64,000 nucleotides of DNA, taken from NCBI GenBank assembly GCA_002803225.1, contig NXFV01000139.1:21619-85618 (forward strand), given 5' to 3'. Both the position numbers and the translations under genes were made by a program. The notes beneath the pieces were generated by a model that saw only the letters and a program-made list of their open reading frames with translations, did no database searches and was not told where the DNA came from. Positions 11,738 to 24,391 of this stretch are shown piece after piece. Position 1 is the first letter of the stretch. Every line of letters begins with the position of its first letter. The DNA is from Gamarada debralockiae (taxonomy: Eukaryota > Ascomycota > Leotiomycetes > Helotiales > Hyphodiscaceae).

Positions 11738-13463
11738 TCAAAGGGTATAAATAAAATCCGGTCTCCGATCACCCAACGTCTCTGCCTCCTTCTCACTAAG
11801 TCCCTCAACCCAATGATCCCTCTTGCCCTCCCTCCTCAACCTATTCTCCCTAATCAAAAGCAGCTCCAACGCCACACTTCCCCCCAGCAAACAAACAATC
11901 ATGTAAGCCATCACCGTTGCATGCCCAGCCGTAAACTTCGGCGCCTTGAAATAAATATTCGAGCTGACGATCCCATTCAAATTACCCCAGCCGATCACGA
12001 ATCCGAGAACGACACCGCGTTTGTAGACCCCCTCGATGTTGTTGGATACCCAGGATATGGTGTTAGCGATACAGGGGTAGATTCCGAGCGCGCCCAGGAA
12101 GGTGCCGGCGTATTTTACGCCCGCCTTTTGGGAGCCTAGGAGCATGGCGAAGCCGGTTATGCCGAGAAATGATACGCAGATGTTGCAGAGGCCGCGACGT
12201 TTGGTCCTGTCGGCGATGAAACCGATGGTGATAGTCTAGGGAGGATCAGTATTTTTCTTTCAAATCTGGAGGCAAACCTACCAAAATAGCGGCAGCTGCA
12301 TAAGGAGGGACAGTGAGTAGTTGCGCCTTCGTCGTCTTGTACCCAAGCTCCGAAATGATAGTCGGGAGGAACAGAGAGAACGCGTAGAGAGGCATGTCGC
12401 AGCCCATATATATGATCATCCCAAGCCACATCTTGTAGTCCTTGAGAGCCAGCCAAACATACTTCATTTTGAACTCTTCATGCTCGGCCGAGCTCTGCTG
12501 ATCCTCTTTCAGTCTGCGGACCACACGCGCGCGATCTTGTTCGGAGAGGAACGTGGCCAAGTCAGGGAAATCGTGGACAGCCCAGAAACTTCCGATACCG
12601 AATAGCACCGTCACGATACCTTCCAGAATGAAGATCCAAGCCCAGCCGGGGCGTCCTCCCAAACCATGCATATTTTCGATCGCGGCAGCGAGCAGGCCAC
12701 CGAATGAACCAGCTACGGCTGCGGCGGAGAAGAAAATCGCGCCTCTGATTCCGAATTCTTGACGCTTGTACCAGCAGGAGAGGTAGTACATGACTCCGGG
12801 AAAGAGGCCGGCTTCGCAGAGACCTAGGAACCAACGTGCTGCCATCAAATCCGACCAATTCTTAACGAAGCCCATGAATGTCATTGTAATGCCCCAAAGG
12901 ATCCTGGGAAACAATTAGTCCTGCCATCAGTCGGGAAGGAGGGTGGCATACATGATAATTGGGATAAAAATGGAGGGTCGCAGTCGCTTCAACAGAATGT
13001 TTGTCAGAGGCTCGAAGATGGAGTATGAAACGAAGAAGATCGAGAGCGTCGCATTGTATTTCCCAGTGGACATATTATGAAGACTCTTCTGCAAGCCATC
13101 GATTTTGGCATTTCCGATATTTGTTCGGTCGAGGAAAGCGAGGAGGTAGAGGATACAGAGCTACTTCATCAGCAAAATGTGGGGGATGCGGGGTAGTGAC
13201 TATTTACCCATGGGATCAAGGTAAGATCGAGCTTCCAGAGGAGTTTGCGGTCCTGTAATTTAAGATCAGCGCGTATTCGGGGTTGCACAGGTAGGAGGAC
13301 TGACAATTGCAGCTCGTTCTTCTGGGCTGAGGTGAGCATCTGGATCTGGAGGTAAGTCTGAGATGTAGGCATGTTGAGAAACTATGCCGTCGCGCGGTGT
13401 GACAGCAGCCTTCTCCTCATCCGAGGCGCTTTCGTGATTCTTGAGAACTCCGTTGTCCGCCAT
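11738..13463 (-). CDS. MFS permease, anion:cation symporter (Dal5/allantoate type), five exons
   Basis: Exons 13305-13463, 13208-13252, 12952-13160, 12282-12903 and 11738-12235 (all complement) join in phase to 510 residues. Introns are 52, 47, 48 and 46 nt. The N-terminus is a hydrophilic cytosolic tail followed by LTLIPWLCILYLLAFLDRTN, the TM1 signature of the ACS family with DRTNIGNA after it. GLCEAGLFPGVMYYLSCWY, GRPGWAWIFILEGI and a predicted total of 12 hydrophobic segments fit the family, as does its length. Characterised relatives (Dal5, Tna1, Vht1) import allantoate, nicotinate or biotin at the plasma membrane. The real substrate here cannot be deduced, and no catabolic genes adjoin it. 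No disruption is visible. Confidence 0.9.
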
Positions 13464-16400
13464 TCTGTTCCCTGGATATTAACGATTCCAAGAGAGAAAG
13501 TTGAGAGGGAGTAAAGGAAACGGAGCGAGGAAGGAAGGACTAGAGAGCCACTAACCTATCTATGGACCTTAGTCCCTCTTTTAGTTTAATTTGTCAGATG
13601 GTTTGCATGAGAGAAAAGCTTGATGCGGAAGCTTCCTTCCAGGTCGTGCAGCTTTAATCTGGGATCATCTTGTCCTGCTTTGGACACGGTTAAGGACAAT
13701 TGATTCGCGTTGGGTCGAGATCGACAAGGGAGCAGACCCCAGGATATAAATGACCCCGCACCCCCGTACATGGCACAGCAACTCAATGATTGGTGACAAT
13801 ACCGTAGAAAGCCCGAACTAATTCGCGGTCGGGAGTTAATTAATCAACGAAGAGTCGTCACTTGGGCAACACATTGTCAGCCAAGTGTTGAGGCGTCAAA
13901 AATGGAATTGAGCTTTCTCCATTAATCCGAAGAAAAGGACAATATGGGAATGGGGGACGCGGGAGAACTTTCAAGGTTTGGGGACGCAAATCTAGGCTAC
14001 GCTTGAGCTCGGGCTTTCTTTCACATGCCGAGCGGACAACGTGCCTTGCTCGCTAAAAACCAAACTTCAACTATCATCAGACGGCGACAGCGATAGCGAC
14101 AATGCATGTTGCCAGGTCCATCACACCAGACGATATCACGTGCAAGTTCACTTTAGATTACTGGTTTTCTTAGAAAAGGAAATCCGTCAGTCAACATGGA
14201 CCATCTTAAGTTTGCTGGTACAGGCGAACTCTCCAGGTATCTCCATCTGTAGCCCAATCGGGCTGGTTGTAGTTGCACCTGTGACAAGATTGTCTTGTTG
14301 TTTTGAACGCTTGACCAACACAATGCGGCATGTTTCGGTGATTTCAATCTCCTGTTGCCAGTATGGAATGCCACGGCAATGTTCTCGAATACAATTAATG
14401 GAGCTGTGGACTACAATCCTTCGCCTAATTTAAGGCATATAGGAGACCTATGACAGCAGACTTGACTCCAACAGGTGAAGATCCTGGCCGTGAGCTTGCA
14501 GCTGCACAATTATTCATAGAAGCAGAGCTCGTTACTGGGACTCTGTGGTATGACCTTGAAGATGTCTCGAGACAGCGATCCCTCCGCTAGACTGAGGCAT
14601 CACGAAGACTGACTCTCACTGAGAGGAATCCTTCCTTGACGGGTTTTCCGTCGCGCAATGTCAAAGTCCTGGAGTGGAGCTTCTTCCCTGACTATGAGCT
14701 TAGCGCAGAAGATGAGGATCATATATCCTCCGGAGAGACTATCTTCTGTATGAGGATGTCTTGGATTGGGTTATATGCAAGATTTCCTTGTGCTCAGACT
14801 CTCGTCTTCAATGTCCGGAGCCTATGAACGTATTGGGCTGTGTCGAGGAGGTCCCTCGTGGAAGTCAGACGATGATTGTTGGTTCGCGGTCGTTAAATCT
14901 CAGAGTATCATTATTGTTTGAAGTAAAATTACACTTACAATGGGCAGAAGCTGATTGGATTGGACATATATTATGAAGTGCAAGTTGTATTTCTCCTTGT
15001 TCCTAGGATCTGCTTCCACGCGAGCAAGTTTCCCATTCCACTGGATAGTATTCGGTACAATCGAGCTTAGCAACAGTATGGAGACGGACTTCGATCTTGT
15101 TGTGGGTGCCGACAGGGCTTGGTCAAAAGTCACTTCCAGTTCTCGCACTCCTCAGATAACGAAACCTGCCGTCAAGGCCGTCCCTCAATATGTAAAACCG
15201 TGCTGGTGAGAGATTCCAGGGTCTGAATATACGGCGGTGCTCAATGCGTTATCCGCACACTACCAATCAATGTGTAGTATCTACAAACTCGATCCATTTT
15301 AAGTCCGCAAGTTCAACTCAGTCAGTGACTATCCTTTATCAAAGCTCGCCATACATCATTAACATGTATATCTTTCGTAGGTATTGTCGATGTCTTCCAA
15401 TTCGACCGCACATCATCCAGTAAGCCACATCACCTGTCGAACTGGCGCCAGGCTAAATTCAACCTTCATACGTCCGGATGGATAGATCGAATGGACAGGC
15501 AACAGGTGGTCAGCTCTTGTTATCCCCCTTCTGTGTACCCCTTCTGGTGTTCCGTTTTTACCCTGGCATCTCCTCAATTGAGCTCAACCGTGTAAGGCAT
15601 CTAAAGAGCGTTAGCATATTCACTATCAAGGTGAGGTGATACTTGCAGTGATTGACACTATTGTAGCCAGGGACGGTCCTTCACGTCTAGTTGAGCGGCG
15701 ATCTTCTGCTAGAATAATGGAGTCACAAACGGTCCTCTGCCATGTTCGGAGATATGCATATCGAAGAAGCGCAGAGGCAGGATGGAAGTATAAGTTAATG
15801 AATGCCGCACACCGTCTTCGCAAATAGAGCTGACCGAGTCGTGCAGGTTTTTGTTAAAGTAGAAGTTCGAAATTGCGGCCACAATTGCATCTCGCTTCAA
15901 GAGCCGGGCCTTGCTCCTGACTTTGGCCTGACACCCCCTGGCGGCCTCCGGAACCATCCGCAAGGGGCGTCGGAGCGCTGGCCTTATGCCCCCTTGCAGC
16001 GGGGCCACAGCGATCGCAAGGCCGCCAGCCTTACGTCCCCTGGGACCTCAAAAGCTTTATCTGAATTCCCAACTTGTAAGTGCCCAGTCCCGCGCAACCT
16101 CACAAAATGCAGTGATCATTTTACATGATAGCGGAAGATGTTAACCATGGCTTTCAGATGTTTATAATGGTTTCGTCAAAACGTGTCATTTCTCCTACTG
16201 CTGAGCCGTCTTAAGGGTATTCGATCTAGCGTTACACAAGCGAGCATCGGTCGATCATGCATGATTATAGTTGTCATCGGCGAACAGCTTCTGAAAATCT
16301 GCTTTCGATATATATTCGTATTTTCTTTCTTCGTCCTGAGCTATTTTTGTCGTACATATATTAATTAAAATTGTAAAAGGAAGTCGCGACTTGGGGCCCA

Positions 16401-16543
16401 GATACTGGGCAGCAACCAACCATTTCGAATCTGAAAGCGCCCTGGAGGCCGGTCACACGGCCTGACTAAGCCATTGATCATAAGAGTCATTTTCAGCGCA
16501 GGTTCAACTCGGTTCCTTTCTTCTTTATTAAATTATCGAATTC
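13464..16543. other. 3-kb region without a recognisable intact gene
   Basis: Frames of 60-130 residues occur on both strands (14041-14433 +, 14636-14827 +, 14955-15209 +, 15709-16008 -, 15802-16128 +). They are interrupted, and I could not join them through introns into any known family. A GC-rich patch lies at about 15930-16035 in otherwise ordinary sequence. It could hold remains of old genes, but none can be named. Confidence 0.45.
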
Positions 16544-18904
16544 ATGCCACCAAAGTGCGACTCGACAGCCATGGATCCTGCTACCGGAAGGGTAACGGAT
16601 GATGAGACCACCGACTCGTTAGACTCTTCGGACAATTTGTGCACTGCTTGCCGACGCATCTTCTCGATCAATATGAACGAGATCTGGACAACGACAGATC
16701 GGTTCGATGATTTCCCCAATATCGAAGATGCTCTAGAAGTGGGATCAAGTCGCGGAGGCTATTTTACAAAACTTCGTCACCACCGAACAGCTGAGGATCT
16801 GGAACTGGCCAAAATCGCAGGCTGTTATATTTGCGTTGAGATCTGGAAGCACTTGAGCAAAGCCGAAAACCTCCCACAAATTCAAGTACGAAAGATGCCT
16901 TTTTCGAGCGTGTTAATTCGTTGGTGGAAGACATCAGAAATGCCTGAAGGAGTCGACAAGTGGAATCCGAAATCTCGGCCTTACTTACCAGAAACCCTTG
17001 ACTTTATCACTGGGGCAGAAGGACCGGCTTTCCGATTCATGTTGTTTTCGAAGCAACTTATTTCAGGTATTTCCCAGCCATGAATCCCCATTTCCGCTTT
17101 TCTCGGCCATTCAAAATCCCTGGTCTTTTCCTAATTTTGGACAGACTACTTTTCTCGTCAACAACTTCGAGGCGGGAACCGCTCAATAGAAGTCTTCAAG
17201 AAAGATGCACCCCTAGTCACCGAGCACGTTGACGGTAACACTGTATCATCAAGCACCTGGGACGTTATATCGGCATGGTTGAAGACGTGCAGTCCTCAAA
17301 ATCACCCGAAGTGCTTTCGAAGTCTTTCAACATCCCGCCTCAGCCTACCCACACGCCTGCTCGACGTTCGAGCCACAAATACCGTCAGGCTAGTCTTGAC
17401 AGAAGCGCTTCACACTCCTTTACTCTACATCACACTAAGCCATTGTTGGGGAGGCATTTCAACACTTACTTTGAACCCAGCTACGTCTTAAATGCTCTTT
17501 GACGGCGTCAGCGACAGCCAGCTACCACAAAAATTCAGAGACGCAGTCACGATCACGCGAAAACTTGGCATCGAATACCTCTGGGTCGACTCCCTCTGCA
17601 TCGATCAAGGAGATAATCGCGCTGAGAAGTACCAAGAGATCGAAAAAATGTGCGACATCTACGCCGGCTCATTCTGCAACACTGCTGCCACCGCATCAAA
17701 AGATTCAACCACCGGATGCTTCTGGGATCGCGATCCGGCTGAGGTCAAGCCTCTCACCCTTCGCACAACATGGACTCTAAAGGGAACCAACATCGCTGGC
17801 AAGTATTTCGTCTACCCCTCTGGGTTCTGGGACACAGGAATGGCATCACAACCACTCTTACAACGTGGCTGGGTTGTCCAAGAACGGATCCTCGCGCCGC
17901 GCACGATCCACTTCTCTAATCCGCAAGTCTTCTGGGAATGTTCTCATCGAGTAGCATGCGAGACATTTCCCCAAGGCCTACCAGACATGGCAGATAACGA
18001 CTGGACGACCGAAAGCGACTGGTCTCGGCGGTGGAAATTCAACGCATCTGCGACCCCTCAGCAAATCGACCTCATATGGATTATGGTAGTGGAAGCTTTC
18101 TCTCGGTGCTCGCTAACTTACGAGCACGACAAGTTGCCTGCCATAGCAGGCGTGGCTAAGTGGATGGAAGGTGGCTCAGACAAAGGCCGTTACTTCGCCG
18201 GGCTGTGGGAGAAGAGCTTTCCTCTCGAGCTGCTGTGGTTCCTCGCACCACGAGAGAATGCGTCTGGTTCGAAGCTAGCTTCCCGGCCACGAGAGTATCG
18301 AGCCCCAAGCTGGTCTTGGGCTTCTGTCAATGGACCGATATTGCACGTTACTTTCTCGTTTGAGAAGGTGCTTTGTTTGGCGGTTCAAGCTGTTACATCT
18401 GATGTTGTAGATGGAGTAACTACCAACACGAACTTTCCTACCGCTCGATAGCGTGCGGACCTCGAAGGACCACTCCAGCAAGTCGTTCTTTTACGTCAAT
18501 CTGGCGGCGAATTTTGCGATGTAGAGTTGTTAGGTAACTGCGGCAAGTTCAAGGCAGATGTGGTCTGGGATGATTGGCCACGAGATGAAGAACAAGATGA
18601 GGAGATAACATACACCACTCGCGATGAACTGTTTTTTCTTCCAGTCTACTTTGAGAACTGGGCAAGCGGAATCTGGGGTCCGATCGGCATCCTACTTAGG
18701 CCTACGCAGAGCGCTGATGGGGATGGTAGAGCGGGGGCTGAGTACTGCCGCGTTGGCTACTTGAAATGTCGTACGCCGGAATCGGAGGTGCAACAGGTGG
18801 TGTATGGGGAGTGCGAGCTCGAGGAGGGGAGGTACAGATCAAAGAGAGTCATGACGGATGAAAAAGCTAGGAAGATTATGATGTGTGGGATCTCTATCGT
18901 GTGA
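16544..18904 (+). pseudogene. HET-domain gene interrupted by an in-frame stop
   Basis: Exon 1 (16544-17066) joins 17145 onward across a 78-nt intron (GTATTT...GGACAG) with the frame kept. The HET domain follows: LLYITLSHCWGG, then a TAA at 17489-17491, and in the same frame LPQKFRDAVTITRKLG, YLWVDSLCIDQGD, RGWVVQERILAPRTIHF and YRAPSWSWASVNGP. No plausible intron removes the TAA (candidate GT-AG pairs are 37 nt or shorter), so it is a nonsense codon between blocks 1 and 2. A second in-frame TAG at 18449-18451 precedes a coding-like C-terminal part that runs to 18904. This stop could instead lie in a 36- or 45-nt intron ending there. CAA-to-TAA and CAG-to-TAG changes would fit RIP. As read, only a truncated protein without a complete HET domain could be made. 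Confidence 0.8.
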
Positions 18905-20636
18905 TGAGTAGTTAAATACTAAGCGAGAAAAAAAGAAAAAAGAAAGAAAAAAGTGGAGCCCTGACGTGCCGCCGTGTGCATTCCTGTTAAATATGCCTAG
19001 GTATTGAACGCGTAATGACAAGAGACGGAAACAAGACGTGCCAGGTAAGTTGGGCGTTAGATCTCTAAAACTAAAACTCAATGCCTCAGCGTTACCTGTC
19101 GAAAAGAGGAGTTGCACAGACTCGTGAAAGCCGAAGAAGGGTGCTTGGTGAAGGTAAAGGCTTCGTTTCTAGCTCCGAAGAGGAAGCTCTCAAGCGCGGT
19201 AACAGCGCAAAGGCTTTAGGGGCTGCAAGGCGTGGTGCCGGGGCCTCAAGCCTGTCGCTAGAAACCTGAAGGCGCTAAAGTTTCAGGGGTTGCGAGGCCT
19301 AAAATCGGAAGCTTGAATTCTTGGGGCGCTAAAGTTTTAGGGCTCGGGGGCAGCTAAGACACAGCGCTGCCACGTTCAAAAGTAATTACTAGTATTACTG
19401 ACGACATATAAAGAGCATTTGAAATCAAGCACTTATAGTAAGGAATAAAAAACGAGTATGTAATTTTCACACTTTCTAAAAATCGCCAGTGATGGTAGGT
19501 TGTTCGAAAAGCTCTATCCTTACTAATGCTTCCAATCACTCCACCAACATCTCCAACTCCCAGGCTAAACTATCTTTAAAGCAAGGGCAAACATATTTGC
19601 AAGTAGCTATCGTTTGCTCTTCGAGGTGGTCATTTAACTGGGCACGTGTATTCCGATACATGACAGAGGTTCAACAGTGAGATAATTACAAGAGATATAT
19701 CTACATAAGGTCTCCCTACCATTAAGAACGAGAATAAAGTCAAAGGTGCATCCGCAGCGTACCAATTCACAGCTCTGCCACCGCTGCCTCACTTTCTTCA
19801 TGGCCGCACCACCCCTGACCCTCAGTCTCAAGAGCGATCTGAGTCGTCGTACGGCACACCCTATCCCACTTGGAACTAAATCTCCTTTAGCGATTCGGTT
19901 TACAGTACGCTGGGCCTTTGACACCTTTACGTCAGTTACTTCCTGGCTCCAAATTACTCATTCCTCAAACTTCTGCAGCATTCCTACCTCGTCAGTAGTA
20001 AGAGAGTCGCCGAAGTGGTTAGTACACCCTCTGAGTAATTCAACCTATGTAAAAGCGGCGTAAAAGCTTTGATTATTGATCTTAGAACTCGCCAATTGTA
20101 AATTCCTAATAGAGTCTCAGTCTAACAAAACTATAAACCTCGTTCTAAGCTTACTACTCTATGTTTTTAAGAGTTTTGAAGCTAGTGAAGTTAATTATTA
20201 CAAGTTGAAGACCAAATTTCCAGTGAGTCACTTCTCTAATATGTTGTGTACTGCTATGTTATCTAGCCTGATCACGGATTGGACGATACTAGTTTTAGCT
20301 TGTTAAAGCAACTAGGAAAGACTCTACGTACTCTTGCCAGCCTTGACGCTTCACCCAATGTCGTACTACCCCACGCCTAAGTCCATGCTTTGTCTCCTTG
20401 ATACACTTTGCGCAAAATTCTAAAACTGTTGTCGGGTTATTAAATCAATAATCTTTTATAGAGAGGAAGGACTTGAATACGTCTTGGTAATATCCGCCCT
20501 CGGCAGCGCGGCGCTTGACCTCTTCCTGAAATGACGCTTAATCGCACGATTCCCATCCACCAATTGTACACTTGATGTGGCTGCCAAAGAGTTCGCTTCT
20601 GTACGCTAAGCTGGGACGTACAATCGGTTCCGGTTA
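18905..20636. other. intergenic, degraded sequence
   Basis: No gene is recognised. A GC-richer patch at about 19100-19365 contains two copies of the block GGCGCTAAAGTTT(C/T)AGGG (around 19271 and 19326), suggesting a small internal duplication or a repeat remnant. Beyond about 19,370 the sequence is AT-richer, with only short frames. Confidence 0.5.
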
Positions 20637-21250
20637 ACCGATTTCCCGGCCGAAATCCCACCCCAGTCAAAATCCCGCCTTTTTACACCCAAAGTCCTTA
20701 TATTTAGTTAATTATATCAAAACAACTAGTTATAGGAATTATATACTTTTTTAAATAAGCAATTAGAAGTAGTAAAAATTTAATATTTTAATTAGAAAAC
20801 TATAAAAAGTTATATAGTTCTTTTAATATATAAGATTAAAAATTTTTAACGTGTTTTTTCTAAGATTTTTATATACAAAACTTGTACTAAATTTTTAACT
20901 TATTAAACAACACTAATTAAAAAATCCTAAGAGTGCGTTTCTAATTATTTTATATTTAATTTTTAAAAAAGTTAGTACTTTATTTTCAAATGTTTATTTA
21001 TAGCTTTTATAAAATATGATTTTTAGGTATAAAAAGATAATAAATTTTAATTAATTACTACTGTACACTTTTAGTACTAAAATAAAAAATCTGAAGTATA
21101 TCTTAATATATATATTAGTAAGATTCTAAATATATAGGAATCAAGATAATAATAGTGTTGTAGAGAAAGATACAAAGGTAGTTTTCTTGTTGATTTTGGT
21201 GTAAAAAGGCGGGATTTTGGCCGGGGTGGGATTTTGTGCGGGATCTCGGT
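20637..21250. mobile_element. 614-bp AT-rich element with ~55-bp terminal inverted repeats and TA flanks
   Basis: The left arm (20637-20690) and right arm (21197-21250) are imperfect inverted copies. Shared blocks include AAAATCCCGCCTTTTTACAC near the inner ends and CGGTTA at the outer ends. A TA dinucleotide flanks each end (20635-20636 and 21251-21252), as expected for Tc1/mariner-type insertion. The interior is very AT-rich, has no long frame and is full of TA steps, which fits a MITE or an internally deleted element damaged by RIP. It sits directly beside a Tc1/mariner transposase relic. Confidence 0.72.
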
Positions 21251-21289
21251 TAGTGTTCGCCACTTTCAAAAAACAGCACTACACACATA

Positions 21290-22480
21290 AAATCGATATA
21301 ACTCAACAACCAACAGTCGTAAAATCATGATTTTTATACCAAAAACATAGCTAAATCAATACTTAATCGATCCTCCCTTATTCTTAATACAAAAATTGAG
21401 ACGCTTTGGCATAGTCGCATTGAGTTTCAATAAGCTTTCCCTTGAAATCGTAGGCTATATTTCCTCCAACGCTCCATCATTCTAATATTTTTAATTCTGT
21501 GCCTTCTCTTCTTAAGAATAATTTTAATCTGCCTCTAGCATAGGCGTTTGATATTCTGTTGATCAAAGTAATTAGTGACCAACTTTGCCTTGTGCCAAGG
21601 GGCGTTGTCTTCTTGCATAACTACATCTAGGCTATATTTGCGAACTATTCGATGATAAAAAGGAAGGAAATGCTTCTTGATAGTCTGTAGATAGCATTTG
21701 GCTGTTATCGTACCCCCCTTCTTAATGATGACTAAAGGCCCCATTTCATCACCACAATAACAAGATCACACACTAATTGTTGTGCGCCTAGACTTAAAGC
21801 TAGACTTCAAATTCTTCTCCAAGTACTCTTCCCCAGCCGCGCGCGAGTGACATAAAAACACTACTAGCTCCCACATAGAATGTGACTTTATCTGACTAAC
21901 ACACATGATTGTAGTTCCTTTTCATGCGTTTTTCTTCCTTACACTACACTACCTGACCTTTCTTGTGTTCTATAAGGAAGTCTTCCTTACGAGGCCGTCG
22001 CTTTGATTTGCCGGCATTCTTGAGGATTTTGCGTACGAGATTGCGGCCCAACTACTTCGTAGATTTAGACGGTGTGGCTAGCGCGTGAAGGGTGGCTTTT
22101 GTATCCTTGTTTGTAGCTCGCAAAAGTGCTTTATTGTCTCGATTAGTCGTCTTGAGTTTAGGCCTTAGTCAAGGCTTATTATAATAGCTTACACGGCCAC
22201 GTTCTTCGTATCTATCGATAATTGATTGTATTGTATTGCGGGGGAGGTTTTCGAGCTCGATTATCTAAGGGATAGAGTATCCAGCCTTCTAGCGGCCAAT
22301 CACATTAGATCTGCGAGTAGGAGAGTGCTCCCTTCGACTAAAGGCAGCCAAAGCTGTTAAAGAAGAATAAAAAAGGGTCCTTGATAGTAGTATTGCTATA
22401 TAAAAGGACTTTTAATACTTCTACAAAGGGAGTAATGTTTGCCACAAAAGTTGAGGTAGTCACAGAGGAGGGGTTCGAAA
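21290..22480 (-). mobile_element. Tc1/mariner transposase relic
   Basis: On the minus strand, 22270-21960 encodes an HTH-like part (ENLPRNTIQSIIDRYEERGR, then TTNRDNKALLRATNKDTKAT and LVRKILKNAGKSKRRPRK). It is interrupted by in-frame TGA and TAG codons. Around 21890 lies a WSDEVTF-like segment with the first catalytic Asp, expected as W but read as a stop, and 21744-21535 is open and contains VVMQEDNAPWHKAKL with the second catalytic Asp. The third catalytic region (the usual SPDLNPIE motif) is not recognisable. Stops of the TAG/TGA type and AT enrichment suggest RIP. A block at 22650-22690 resembles the inverted-repeat arm of the neighbouring 614-bp element and may be the outer end of this transposon. 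It is not functional as read. Confidence 0.78.
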
Positions 22481-22690
22481 CAACCCAAACTTGGACCCGG
22501 AAGATTAATTTACCCGCATGCTTTAAAGTGTAGTAATATTAATGTTTAATAATATATATCTACAATTGATCTAACTATATGTCAATTTATAGAGTAAAAT
22601 AATTTGTAATTATTTAGTAACAATCGTTTTATTACGTTGTGGTCATTTGGGAAATCTGGGATTTTTGATGAGGTAGGATTTTCACAGGGA

Positions 22691-24391
22691 ACCCGAGTAC
22701 CGACGCAGGATATGGATGTTCTGGACCTTGCAGTCAGGCGGACGATTACTTCGGTTGACTGAAGTGTTGGTCTGCGTTTCCTTTGTCAACTCTGTCAAGC
22801 CTTGAATCCTGGTTTCAGGCTTTGCACCTAAATTTAGCGCTGAAGTGCTGAAGTGGAGTGGAAGTTGCCTATCCATTGCTCCCTTTGCCCACCGCTGCTT
22901 CGACTGTTGAGTGGAATCACATTTAATTCTTTATCATCAATGAGCAATCTCAAGCCATGTCTGAAGCCATGCATCCTGATACAAGTGATTTTAACAGAGA
23001 CGGGAAGTGCTCAGTATATCTTCACTCAAGTCCTCGACTCCTTCAATTTAGCAAAGTCCGGTTCTATACTCATCAACTACATCCATTTTCCTGATACATA
23101 CACCATGCCACGCTTCATTCCCACACTTCGCGAGGGGGTCACTCTCCTCTTATGATCGAACCCTACATCACTGGCGTCCTATTTCATAGTATTCCACTTG
23201 AGACCAAACAGGATCTTATTTTTGTTCTGTTTGTTCCGAATTTTCTTTTCTTGAAGGGATATTTCGTAGGCTTAGTGAATGAGAGGAGGTTAGAGGAGGA
23301 ACCCAGGGATGCGTATTTAGACAGTCCTCCGTTATACCCCGACAGGACCGTCATGAACATCGACGCCATCGCCGAGGGTGAGGATGCCTCAGAGCGCGAA
23401 TGTGAGTGGGAGAGGAAGTGTCATAGCCCCTTCATTGAAAGGTTTTGGCAATGAGAAGTGGGACGGCGTTATCTTGAAGCGGCGGAGCTGTTTGTGCCAG
23501 GCAAATGGAAGAGTCTGATTCCTGGACTGTCGTGTGATATCGTTCTTTGAGTTAATTTAATTCACAGAGGCACCTAGAATCTGCAAGTGCCAGCTCTAAA
23601 AACGAAGGTTACAGAAAACCTTCCGTGTTTCATTTCCCGCATGCAAGGCTTCGGGGTTCCATGGCACCCGCTGCCTCTCAGCCTCACCAGCAAATGCCCG
23701 TGACTTACGAAGCTCCCGTTCAAAAGTCCTGCCACGCTAAAAAGCGCCACAGCGCCAAGACCCTCTCACCTCGCAACAGCAACAGTGGCTAGGTGCCTGA
23801 AGCAAAAGTCGCTTATAGCGACCCTTCCATGCTTTCAACACCAAAGTTTGGGCCTAAACAGCCCGTAACTCTCCCAATTTTATAGTGGCCACCGTTGCTA
23901 TGCCAGGCCTGTGGCATACCTGTGGCGATTTTAGCGTGGCAAGACTTTTTGAACGGGAGCTTCGTACAGGGATTGCTTTCAGCCCGGTGCGGCCCCTATT
24001 GGAGAGCTTCAGCCACTCAGGTACCACTCTGCCGACAGTCGCACATCTTTGCATCAATCTTCAGGGACGAATCCAGGGGAAATGCACTGGCGGGTGAGTG
24101 CCCCTTGATTTGAACTCCAGGCATTGCTTCCTTCCAAGCTTTAAAATTAACTTTGGGAAGTCCAAGCAATGCTTAGATACGCTAAGGGGCCTTGTGATCG
24201 ATTCCCGTTTAATTTAGCTCTGTCACGATCGGGCATGCACTGCAACTCCACTGATGTGCCGACAAGGCTGCAGAAGAGGATTTTCTTGGAAAATACAAAG
24301 GAGCTGAAGTCCGCATCGTTAAGCAAAAACCCTTTCCCTCTTTTATTGTGTCACTCGTTACTATATAGTTATCGCCAAAAAGGAGCACAGA
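22691..24391. other. intergenic; contains a fold-back repeat
   Basis: Two adjoining frames (22853-23155 and 23152-23454, both +, about 100 residues each) show no recognisable motif. I do not call them genes. The fold-back repeat at 23705-23968 is listed separately. Short frames at 24169-24492 overlap the upstream part of the next gene and look spurious. Confidence 0.5.
23705..23968. repeat. inverted repeat / fold-back element
   Basis: The arm 23705-23751 and the arm 23921-23968 are near-perfect inverted copies over about 47 bases. They share TACGAAGCTCCCGTTCAAAA and GCCACGCTAAAA, with weaker pairing continuing inward (GCAACAGTGGC against GCAACGGTGGC). The whole could form a long hairpin, as small non-autonomous fold-back elements do. 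No coding capacity is seen between the arms. Confidence 0.75.

Noticed and set aside
15709..16008. Minus-strand frame with a segment resembling a helix-turn-helix of pogo-type transposases
   Set aside because: The resemblance is limited to a short KRDAIVAAISNFY stretch; too weak to call a transposon.
13586..16543. Possible tRNA or other structured RNA genes in the gene-poor region
   Set aside because: I looked for tRNA-like A/B box spacing and cloverleaf arms by eye and found none I could support; a covariance-model search would be needed.
22853..23454. Two adjoining ~100-residue frames
   Set aside because: They could be a small two-exon gene, but no splice pair joins them convincingly and no motif is visible.
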